Below are positions 1 to 5,169 of a DNA stretch of 13,283 nt, piece after piece (the first letter of the stretch is position 1; the number at the start of each line of letters is the position of its first letter). The DNA is from Christensenella sp. UBA4651. GTDB lineage: Bacteria > Bacillota > Clostridia > Christensenellales > UBA1242. Under the pieces are notes generated by a model that was given only the letters and a program-made list of their open reading frames with translations, did not search any database and was not told the origin of the DNA. The position numbers and the translations under genes are program-made. The stretch spans positions 1 through 13,283 of the forward strand of contig DHMD01000069.1 in NCBI GenBank assembly GCA_002405615.1. The letters are read 5' to 3'.

Positions 1-618
1 TTTGCGGGTGAAAGGCGTTTTAGAGCTGCAAAGATAGCAGGATTGAAAGTTGTACCAGTAATTATTAGAGATTACAACGAGCACCAGATAAAAGAGATAG
101 CGCTAATTGAGAATTTGCAGCGTGAAGACTTGAACCCTATTGAAACAGCAATTGCAATAAAGCAATTGATTGATACTTATGGGTTTACACAAGACGAAGT
201 AGCTGATAAAATCGGTAAAAGTAGGCCTGTTATCGCAAATTCTTTGCGTTTGTTGACACTTGAACCAGAGGTTTTGACATTGGTAGAAAAAGGCAAGCTT
301 GCACCAGCAATAGCCAGAGCGATTATCAGTTTATCAAGAGAACAGCAAATTGCACTCGCCAAAAAAGCTTGTGATGATAAAATGACAGCCAGAGATGTAG
401 AAAAAGCGGTTCAAGAACTAATGCGACCAGAGGCTGTGGCTGCAAAAAAATCTACACCTTTGAGTGCGGAATTAATGTCTATGAAGGAAGAAATGCAACA
501 AGTTTTTGGCACAAAAATTACTATTTTAGGCAATGACAAAAAGGGGAGAATTTATTTCGACTACTATAATCAAGATGATTTGGATAGAATTTACTCACTT
601 ATCAACAGATTAAAGTAG
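1..618 (+). CDS. parB: Chromosome partitioning protein ParB (Spo0J), 5'-truncated by the window edge
   Basis: ParB binds parS sites near the origin, spreads as a CTP-dependent DNA clamp and works with ParA/Soj and SMC to segregate the origin. The reading frame is open from base 1, beginning F-A-G-E-R-R, so the true start lies outside the window; the TTG at 43 is only an internal Leu. Numbering from the first visible residue, the GERR CTP-binding motif is at 3-6, the ENLQREDLNPIE motif at about 37-48, and the DNA-binding helix-turn-helix at about 61-84 (GFTQDEVADKIGKS then IANSLRLL). About 205 residues are visible; the family usually has about 280-300, so roughly a quarter is missing. The C-terminal dimerisation region ends normally at TAG. 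yidC follows after 147 bp on the same strand. Direction is unusual: parB normally points the same way as rpmH-rnpA. Identity is secure from motifs. Confidence 0.95.
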   Translation, partial: FAGERRFRAAKIAGLKVVPVIIRDYNEHQIKEIALIENLQREDLNPIETAIAIKQLIDTYGFTQDEVADKIGKSRPVIANSLRLLTLEPEVLTLVEKGKLAPAIARAIISLSREQQIALAKKACDDKMTARDVEKAVQELMRPEAVAAKKSTPLSAELMSMKEEMQQVFGTKITILGNDKKGRIYFDYYNQDDLDRIYSLINRLK

Positions 619-765
619 CAAAAAATGATAAAAAGTTGTAAAAATTACTTCAATTAAAACGAGTTGAGAGCCGAGATTTTTGTTTTAGATGATTAACTAC
701 TCGCATTAAAGAATGTGAAAAAATCGCAATTTTTTATCAAAAATACATAATTTTTAGGAGTTTTT

Positions 766-1998
766 ATGAGTTTATTAGCTGGTTGGACAATGGATATGTG
801 GTCTCCAATTATAAACTTGTTCAGTTTTATACCGAACTATGGTTGGATGATTATTGTATTTACTATTGCTCTAAAAATTGTATTATCTCCTCTGGATATT
901 TGGCAAAGAAAAGTTAGCCGAGATAGTACGATAAAACAACAAAAAATGCAACCTCAGTTGCAAAAATTACAAAAACAGTATGGGAATAACAAGCAATTAC
1001 TCAATCAGAAGCAAATGGCATTATACAAAAAAGAAGGGTATAATGTTGTCGGTTCATGCTTGAGTATGTTAGTTAATTTGATTTTGACATTGTTTATATT
1101 CTTTACACTTTTCTCTGGATTATCAGAAATTTCACAAGAAAACACATACAAACAATATACAAAATTGGAAGAAGTCTATAAAACCACTTTTGCGGCAGAA
1201 GTAGCAAAAACTACGCCTAGTATAACCGAATATAGCCAAATTGACGCTATTATTAATGAAAAAATCGCAACAGATGCAGTAAAAGAGCGTGCAAAGGCAG
1301 CGCTAGTTGAATCTGGTATTACAGAACCTACGGAGGCGCAAATAAAATCGAAAGCGTATAGTCTAGTTGTATCAGAAGATTATAGCGCTGAACTGACAGT
1401 AGCACAAGCGGCGGCTGCTACAAAATATGAGGAAATCAAAGACGATTGGCTTTGGGTTGATAGTATTTGGCGTCCAGAAACATATGTATCTGGTGTAGGT
1501 AACTATAACGACTTTTATAACATCGCTAATTTGAGAGCAAGATTCGCTAACGATGCGGCGGCTTTGGAGCAAATTTCTCTTGAATATGATATTATTACGA
1601 AAAATATTCAGCAAAAATACAGTAGTTGGAACGGTTACTTTATTTTGGCAATTCTATGTGGTGTTGTAACATTTTTGTCGTTTACATTAACACAAAACAC
1701 AAACGGACAAAAGAAAGAAAAGAAAATGATTCATGTCAATGGGAATATGGTTGACGGAATTAATAAAGACAAACAACAGCCCGACCCACAAAAATCTATG
1801 GGTATAATGAAATTTATTATGCCAGCGATTATGGTTCTCTTTGTATTGTTCTACTCTACCGCCTTTGCTTTGTATATTTTGACTAACTCGATTATGTCAA
1901 TTTTAATAAGTTTGAGTTGTATAAAATTATTTGAGCATTTGGACAAGAAAAAGGCAAAAAAGACAGGTCCGATTGTGGAATATAGCAGAAAACAGTAA
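766..1998 (+). CDS. yidC: Membrane protein insertase YidC/Oxa1 family (SpoIIIJ-like) with enlarged extracytoplasmic loop
   Basis: Inserts membrane proteins into the cytoplasmic membrane, alone or with SecYEG. The ATG is preceded by TAGGAG at a good distance. There are five predicted membrane segments: about 26-45, 96-118, 288-307, 347-365 and 368-386. A basic cytoplasmic hairpin (46-95) lies between TM1 and TM2. TM1 carries the family pattern NYGWMIIVFTIALKIVLSPL; the conserved groove Arg of Gram-positive YidC appears as Lys37, so the positive charge is kept. WLWVDSIWRPETY (228-240) matches the usual segment ahead of TM3. The TM2-TM3 outside loop is about 170 residues, far longer than in B. 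subtilis SpoIIIJ, and is Ala/Glu/Lys-rich and probably helical. No signal peptide or lipobox Cys is seen. The C-terminus is basic (KKKAKK). Length is 410, against about 260 for typical Firmicute homologues. The gene is convergent with yidD instead of following it. Confidence 0.93.
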   Translation: MSLLAGWTMDMWSPIINLFSFIPNYGWMIIVFTIALKIVLSPLDIWQRKVSRDSTIKQQKMQPQLQKLQKQYGNNKQLLNQKQMALYKKEGYNVVGSCLSMLVNLILTLFIFFTLFSGLSEISQENTYKQYTKLEEVYKTTFAAEVAKTTPSITEYSQIDAIINEKIATDAVKERAKAALVESGITEPTEAQIKSKAYSLVVSEDYSAELTVAQAAAATKYEEIKDDWLWVDSIWRPETYVSGVGNYNDFYNIANLRARFANDAAALEQISLEYDIITKNIQQKYSSWNGYFILAILCGVVTFLSFTLTQNTNGQKKEKKMIHVNGNMVDGINKDKQQPDPQKSMGIMKFIMPAIMVLFVLFYSTAFALYILTNSIMSILISLSCIKLFEHLDKKKAKKTGPIVEYSRKQ

Positions 1999-2016
1999 AA
2001 ATGCTATAAAATTAAT

Positions 2017-2045
2017 AAAAAAACGCACAAAAAGTGCGTTTTTTT
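2017..2045. terminator. Bidirectional intrinsic terminator between yidC and yidD
   Basis: CGCAC (2024-2028) pairs with GTGCG (2034-2038) around an AAAAA loop. Seven A before the stem pair with seven T after it, so each strand has a stem followed by a U-tract. It sits between the convergent stops of yidC (1998) and yidD (2063), as expected for a shared terminator. Confidence 0.88.
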
Positions 2046-2062
2046 ATATTTTTTTGCGTATT

Positions 2063-2338
2063 TTACACCAAAAACTTCAAATTTTCGTTTAAGCCGTCTG
2101 GCACAGGGTCATATCCCCCCTGAAAACTTGGGCGGCATCTATAAATTCTACGAAAGCCCAACAGGCAGCCCTTGAAAATTCCGAATCTTCTGATTGCCTG
2201 CAAAGTGTAGGTGGAGCATGAGGGGAAGTAAATACAAGTTGAAGGCATAATCAGGTTAATTGTATATTTGTATAGATAGATTAGGATAATTCCCAAAAAA
2301 GTAAAAGGGAATAATAGGATTTTGAAAATTTTACGCAT
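2063..2338 (-). CDS. yidD: Membrane protein insertion efficiency factor YidD
   Basis: Small membrane-associated protein that assists YidC-dependent insertion; its molecular role is not fully known. It is 91 residues, a normal length. The N-terminal hydrophobic/amphipathic stretch (about 5-31) is followed by the family core: PSTCIYFPSCSTYTLQAIRR (32-51), then RRIYRCRPSFQGGYDPVP (63-80), with the usual Cys residues (35, 41, 68) and GGYDPVP. Its ATG overlaps the end of rnpA by 8 bases (ATGCGTAA), so translation is probably coupled. It is the last gene of the rpmH-rnpA-yidD operon and ends at the shared terminator with yidC. In most Bacillota yidC comes next on the same strand; here yidC faces it. 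Confidence 0.95.
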   Translation of the reverse strand: MRKIFKILLFPFTFLGIILIYLYKYTINLIMPSTCIYFPSCSTYTLQAIRRFGIFKGCLLGFRRIYRCRPSFQGGYDPVPDGLNENLKFLV

Positions 2339-2669
2339 CTATTACTTTCCCTTTTGACAAAATTTGTTTTACTTCATTTTTTAATTCTTGAAAATTGGTT
2401 TCGGTTATAGTAGGTTTAGCAACAAAGATAAGGTTACAATTTTTGATTGCTGGAATAAGCGGACGGACTATCTCCCGCAATTGTCTTTTGATTTTGTTAC
2501 GAGTAACGGCTTTACCGACTTTGTTACTAACTGAAAAACCGATTCTAGGTGTATGATATTTGCTATAAATTTTTAGCAAGGTAAGATTTGCAGTATTAAA
2601 CTTTTCGCCTTTACGGTATATGTAAGCAAATTCCTTTCTCTTTCTTAGGCGATTTTGAGCTTTTAACAT
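2331..2669 (-). CDS. rnpA: Ribonuclease P protein component
   Basis: Protein subunit of RNase P, which together with the RNA subunit RnpB cleaves the 5' leader from precursor tRNAs in the cytoplasm. It is 112 residues, the normal size. The N-terminus (LKAQNRLRKRKEFAYIYRKG) matches the family start, FSVSNKVGKAVTRNKIKRQL (about 47-66) contains the RNR signature in the form TRNKIKR, and the tail LIFVAKP..T..NFQELKNEVKQIL is typical. AGGAGGC (complement of 2674-2680) provides a strong ribosome site. The gene is second in the operon after rpmH, separated by a hairpin with a U-tract that may reduce its expression, and overlaps yidD by 8 bases. Confidence 0.96.
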   Translation of the reverse strand: MLKAQNRLRKRKEFAYIYRKGEKFNTANLTLLKIYSKYHTPRIGFSVSNKVGKAVTRNKIKRQLREIVRPLIPAIKNCNLIFVAKPTITETNFQELKNEVKQILSKGKVIDA

Positions 2670-2687
2670 TTCTGCCTCCTTTGTTTT

Positions 2688-2725
2688 ATAAAAAAATAGG
2701 TATTATGCCGAAAGCATAGTACCTA
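2688..2725 (-). terminator. Candidate attenuator hairpin between rpmH and rnpA
   Basis: On the minus strand AGGTACTATGC pairs with GCATAATACCT (arms at 2714-2724 and 2698-2708) with one A-C mismatch, loop TTTCG, followed directly by a run of seven T interrupted only by one A. This is an intrinsic-terminator shape inside an operon. It may let L34 be made in excess over RnpA; partial read-through is inference. Confidence 0.6.
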
Positions 2726-2727
2726 GA

Positions 2728-2865
2728 TTAAGCACGAACTAATTGTTTGCGGCCACGATCACGGCGGCGTTTCAAAACTTTGCGTCCGCTTGTGGTCTTC
2801 ATACGCTCACGAAAACCATGCACTTTACTACGCTGACGCTTCTTAGGTTGAAAAGTTCTTTTCAT
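2728..2865 (-). CDS. rpmH: 50S ribosomal protein L34
   Basis: Very small, very basic protein of the large ribosomal subunit. The 45-residue translation begins MKRTFQPKKRQRSKVHGFRE and continues RMKTTSGRKVLKRRRDRGRK, ending QLVRA, which is the textbook L34 sequence and length. A GGAGG site (complement of 2871-2875) stands five bases before the ATG at 2865. A near-consensus sigma-A promoter lies just upstream (2903-2931). It is the first gene of the rpmH-rnpA-yidD operon and marks the left edge of the origin region, as in most Bacillota. Confidence 0.97.
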   Translation of the reverse strand: MKRTFQPKKRQRSKVHGFRERMKTTSGRKVLKRRRDRGRKQLVRA

Positions 2866-2902
2866 AATTCCCTCCTAGTCGATATAACTAAAATTGTATT
2901 TA

Positions 2903-2931
2903 AGTATACCAAATAAAAGTCCCTTTGTCAA
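2903..2931 (-). promoter_or_regulatory. Sigma-A promoter of rpmH operon
   Basis: On the minus strand, TTGACA (2931-2926), a 17-base spacer and TATACT (2908-2903) match the housekeeping consensus at 11 of 12 positions. Transcription would begin near 2896, giving a leader of about 30 bases that contains the rpmH GGAGG site. Confidence 0.88.
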
Positions 2932-3073
2932 GCCCCTTTTGAAAGGTTTTGCAAAAAGGTAGGCTTAGGGAAAAAGAGGCTGTTTTGAGTAAAGGATACA
3001 GGTGGTCAGCAGTCATAAATATACAAAGAATAGAGAAAGAACTGATAAAAATTTCGAGGGGCGCAGAACGGAT

Positions 3074-3181
3074 TTTTCCACTTTTGCACAAATTATACAC
3101 ATTTCCACAAATTGTGGATTTGGTGGAAAAGTCTAGGAAAGCCTTTTGACAAGCCGAAATCTCTGTGGAAAAATATCCACA
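3074..3181. other. Left DnaA-box cluster (first part of candidate oriC)
   Basis: Boxes by eye: TTTTCCACT (3074-3082, weak), TTTTGCACA (3082-3090), TTATACACA (3093-3101, matches TTATNCACA), ATTTCCACA (3101-3109, weak), TTTTCCACA on minus (3164-3172), and ATATCCACA (3173-3181, one mismatch). Two neighbouring strong boxes start 11 bases apart. Such density next to rpmH is typical of a Bacillota origin. Function is inferred from this pattern and position. Confidence 0.8.
3123..3168 (+). repeat. 46-bp origin repeat, copy A
   Basis: Gapless alignment with 3995-4040 gives 31 of 46 identical bases, with shared ends GTGGAAA and GTGG and a shared AAGCC core. The copy ends inside a DnaA box (3164-3172). 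Origin and role are unknown. Confidence 0.5.
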
Positions 3182-3237
3182 AAACTGTTACGAAAGTACA
3201 AAGTTTGAAAAAATTTGTCTAAATTATTTTGTTTGCA

Positions 3238-3278
3238 TTACAAGTAGTTTATAATATATATTATAAAACTACTTGTAA
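3238..3278. repeat. 41-bp near-perfect palindrome
   Basis: Arms TTACAAGTAGTTT (3238-3250) and AAACTACTTGTAA (3266-3278) are exact reverse complements. The 15-base centre is ATAATATATATTATA, itself nearly palindromic. One extra A makes the total length odd. There is no U-tract on either side, so it is not an ordinary terminator. A partial further copy of the right arm, ACTACTGTAAAGTT, occurs at 3295-3308. It could be an operator, a cruciform-forming site or an easily melted element; which one is not decided by the sequence. Confidence 0.8.
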
Positions 3279-3372
3279 AGTTTAGGTTGAACAGACTACT
3301 GTAAAGTTGTTTTACTCTGTGTTGAAAGGAATAAGTACAGGAAATTGAATTTGAGGGTGGGAGTTTGAATGG

Positions 3373-3418
3373 TTAAAAATTCCTCGAAAAGCCCTTAGGT
3401 AAGCCAAAAAGTCTGGGT
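3373..3418 (+). repeat. 46-bp origin repeat, copy C
   Basis: Aligned on the AAGCC core, it matches copy A at 29 of 46 positions and copy B best in the segment 3390-3410, including an exact 15-mer TAGGTAAGCCAAAAA (3396-3410). The left end has diverged. Confidence 0.5.
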
Positions 3419-3469
3419 GAGATGTATAATTTTTACAACAAATTGGAGAGAGGAAGCTTATTTGTCTAG

Positions 3470-3542
3470 TTATCCACGAAATGGGGATAGATTTCCACGA
3501 AAAAACGGAGGATTTGCACACTTTATCCACGCATTATCCACA
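3470..3542 (+). other. Helically phased DnaA-box array
   Basis: Five box-like 9-mers in the same orientation start at 3470 (TTATCCACG), 3491 (ATTTCCACG), 3512 (ATTTGCACA), 3523 (TTATCCACG) and 3534 (TTATCCACA, perfect). Start spacings are 21, 21, 11 and 11 bases, close to two, two, one and one helical turns. Another weak box, ATTTGCACG, is at 3559. The array leads to the candidate unwinding element at 3611-3680. A DnaA assembly role is inferred. Confidence 0.8.
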
Positions 3543-3610
3543 GAAAAAAAGTTGGCGAATTTGCACGAAACCCCTTTTGTTATGCATAAAATGTATGAGT
3601 GGTAAGGACG

Positions 3611-3680
3611 TTTTCCACAAATCCACATACCCTATTAATACTGCTATTAATAAAAAAATAAAAATATATATTTTCTTCTC
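3611..3680 (+). other. Candidate origin unwinding element (DnaA boxes, trio-like repeats, AT-rich tract)
   Basis: TTTTCCACA (3611-3619) and the overlapping AAATCCACA (3619-3627) are followed by the short spacer TACC and then CTATTAATA twice (3632-3640 and 3644-3652, 12-base period). An almost pure A/T tract of about 20 bases follows, then a pyrimidine run. On the lower strand the repeats read as 3'-GAT-AAT trinucleotides, the form of DnaA-trios described next to the last DnaA boxes of B. subtilis oriC. The layout matches that model; actual unwinding is inferred. Confidence 0.65.
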
Positions 3681-3935
3681 TCCTTGATTTAGGTGAAAAA
3701 TTTTTGTAGAGTGTTTAGGCTGGATAGTGTAAGTGATAGCGGAGAGGTGGGAAGATGAGATGATGTAGTGCGACCAAAATGAAGAGGAAGAACAAAGGGA
3801 ATGGGAGGGAGAAGGTTTTGATGTGAGTTGATTGTGTGCGGGAGCCGTTAAGTATTGGCTCGATATTGCTAGTATGTTGGGAGGAAAATTTTGGACTTAA
3901 TTGTGGCCATATTAAGAGGAGAACTTGCCTTACAC

Positions 3936-4065
3936 TGTGCAAAACTTTAATGCGAATTTTACAGTAAGCTGTAAGGAATTTGGTATGTGTAAAAGTGGAA
4001 ATGTGTATAAAACCCCGTAGGTAAGCCAAAAAACCAGTGGGGGCGCTAAACGGTTTTGTGCAAAA
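3936..4065 (-). other. Middle DnaA boxes in opposite orientation
   Basis: Minus-strand matches to TTWTNCACA: TTTTGCACA (3936-3944), TTATACACA (4002-4010) and TTTTGCACA (4057-4065). The box at 4002-4010 lies in a 16-base exact inverted copy (TTATACACATTTCCAC, 3995-4010) of 3093-3108. These boxes face the plus-oriented left cluster. Confidence 0.65.
3995..4040 (+). repeat. 46-bp origin repeat, copy B
   Basis: Matches copy A (3123-3168) at 31 of 46 positions without gaps and shares the exact 15-mer TAGGTAAGCCAAAAA (4018-4032) with copy C. Its left end overlaps a DnaA box on the minus strand. Confidence 0.55.
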
Positions 4066-4689
4066 AGTCCAAAAATTTAACTGTTTCAAAAAATGTGTCT
4101 CAAAGGATTGACTTTGGGAAATTCATATGCGATAATTGTCGCAGAATCTCATAGGGGCGAACTATCGCTGGATAGCAAAAGTATCGCTTGGTGGGTTGTA
4201 TGCTCGTTTCGCTGTGATAGCGATGAGTGGGCAGTGCTTCGGTGTCGTGCTAGGTGTTTTGTATTTTGCCTTAGTTCGATTTCGCTAGACTACTGTTGCG
4301 AGGAAATTCTTTTCTTGTGGACGGTTTGATTGTGGTCGGTTGGGGGGGAATTCTGAGTGGGCGACATAGTTTTGAGTTTTCTTTTGTCGGGTATTGTGTG
4401 GCAGGTCTGGAGAGACTCATAGTACAAAAAATTGTAGATTTTTGTATAGCTAATTGCTGCTGGTCGCAGAATTTTTAACCGCACTTTTGCAACTTGTTTT
4501 GTTTTTGGTGGGCGACTTATTGAGTTTCTGATTGCTGATGATTTGTGGTTTTGAAAAATTGACTTGTTGACCAATTGTGTTTGTGGCATAATGTTTGTAT
4601 GTTACAAATATTGATTGTTTGGTGTCTTGCTTGTTTGTTTTTAGTTTGGTCAAATTTTATATTTTGACAAGTTTTTGTGTTTTCAAAAG
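4066..4689. other. Gene-free, G-rich stretch between the DnaA-box clusters
   Basis: I see no convincing gene. Open frames here (for example 4093-4329 on +) lack a ribosome site and encode Cys/Trp-rich, family-less translations. The plus strand is clearly richer in G than C, and the last 200 bases (4490-4680) are nearly all G and T with some A. Short diverged duplicates occur: GTGGGCGAC at 4357-4365 and 4508-4516, each followed by a TTGAGTTT-like sequence, and GTCGCAGAAT at 4138-4147 and 4463-4472. A cluster of ATCGC/GCGAT motifs with small inverted repeats lies at 4129-4224. dnaA would normally occupy about this place. Confidence 0.7.
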
Positions 4690-4882
4690 TAATCCACAAT
4701 AATGGGGAAAAGTGTAAAAGTCGGTTGATTTTTGTTTTGTTTTTGTAATAATTTTTCACAAAAATCTTGCAAAATAGATTTGATGTTTTCCACTTATCCA
4801 GAATACTGGGGATAAGTATTTAACTATTTTTTTATGGCATGTGTTTTTACTTGACTGAATAGTGTAAAACTATGTTTTTTGT

Positions 4883-4922
4883 CGGTAAGTGGCTAAGCAT
4901 TGCTACTTACCGTGCGTTTTTT
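4883..4922 (+). terminator. Orphan intrinsic terminator inside the origin region
   Basis: CGGTAAGTGGC (4883-4893) pairs with GCTACTTACCG (4902-4912) with one G-U pair; the loop is TAAGCATT. TGCG and then six T (4917-4922) follow on the plus strand. The minus strand lacks a U-tract. No gene precedes it on this strand, so it implies a plus-strand transcript of unknown nature, possibly a small RNA. Confidence 0.75.
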
Positions 4923-4975
4923 GTATACATAATATCGATTTTTTGAATTTGTATCATTTATTGTTTCATAAATAT

Positions 4976-5018
4976 AGAGAGCGAAAAGTTATCCTCTGTG
5001 GATAACCTTTCGCTCTCT
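4976..5018. repeat. Long hairpin carrying a perfect DnaA box
   Basis: Arms of 19 bases, AGAGAGCGAAAAGTTATCC (4976-4994) and GGATAACCTTTCGCTCTCT (5000-5018), pair with one mismatch around the loop TCTGT. The box TGTGGATAA (4997-5005) spans loop and right arm. No T-run follows on either strand, so it is not a standard terminator. Its centre GTTATCCTCTGTGGATAAC recurs with one change in the terminator at 6742-6768. Confidence 0.75.
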
Positions 5019-5107
5019 CTGTATTGTGTAAAAAAAGAAAAAATAAATTAAAAAAATATTTCAAAAATACAAAAAAATAAAAATAATATTATTAAGTTTC
5101 GTAGAAT

Positions 5108-5138
5108 TTGTGCAAAACTCAAAATTTTGTGATAAAAT
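5108..5138 (+). promoter_or_regulatory. Possible promoter of the Nudix unit
   Basis: TTGTGC (5108-5113) and TAAAAT (5133-5138) are the best pair upstream of the Nudix ATG, but the 19-base spacer is long and the -35 is poor. The -35 overlaps a DnaA box on minus (5109-5117). Weak call. Confidence 0.3.
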
Positions 5139-5169
5139 GATATTGTAAAATTTAAGAGGAGGCAAAGGT

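Larger units (their letters stand above)
4690..5117. other. Right DnaA-box cluster (second part of candidate oriC)
   Basis: Boxes: TAATCCACA (4690-4698, one mismatch), TTTTTCACA (4752-4760), TTTTCCACT (4786-4794, one mismatch), TTATCC..GGATAA as an inverted pair (4794-4815), a perfect TTATCCACA on minus (4997-5005) and TTTTGCACA on minus (5109-5117). The last overlaps the possible -35 region of the Nudix gene, so DnaA control of that unit is conceivable. Orientation is mixed, unlike the phased array at 3470-3542. Confidence 0.7.

Noticed and set aside
43..618. ParB starting at TTG 43
   Set aside because: The frame is open and homologous (AGERRFRAAKIAG) back to base 1, so 43 is an internal Leu codon in a gene cut by the window edge.
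2949..3149. Plus-strand frame over the left DnaA boxes
   Set aside because: Lacks a ribosome site and overlaps several DnaA boxes; composition does not resemble a protein.
3715..4089. 124-residue minus-strand frame in the origin region
   Set aside because: Low-complexity Pro/His/Phe translation that arises from the purine-rich plus strand; no ribosome site; it runs across DnaA boxes and repeat copy B.
4093..4329. 78-residue plus-strand frame as a dnaA remnant or new gene
   Set aside because: No ribosome site, no DnaA motif and a Cys/Trp-rich random-looking translation.
4290..4759. Overlapping minus-strand frames rich in Asn, Thr, Lys and Gln
   Set aside because: They are the mirror of a G/T-rich strand and overlap one another in different frames; no ribosome sites.
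4976..5018. Hairpin as an ordinary terminator
   Set aside because: Neither strand has a T-run directly after the stem.
2866..5169. parS site near parB and the origin
   Set aside because: I looked for the 16-base palindrome with a central CACGTG and found none here; it may lie outside the window.
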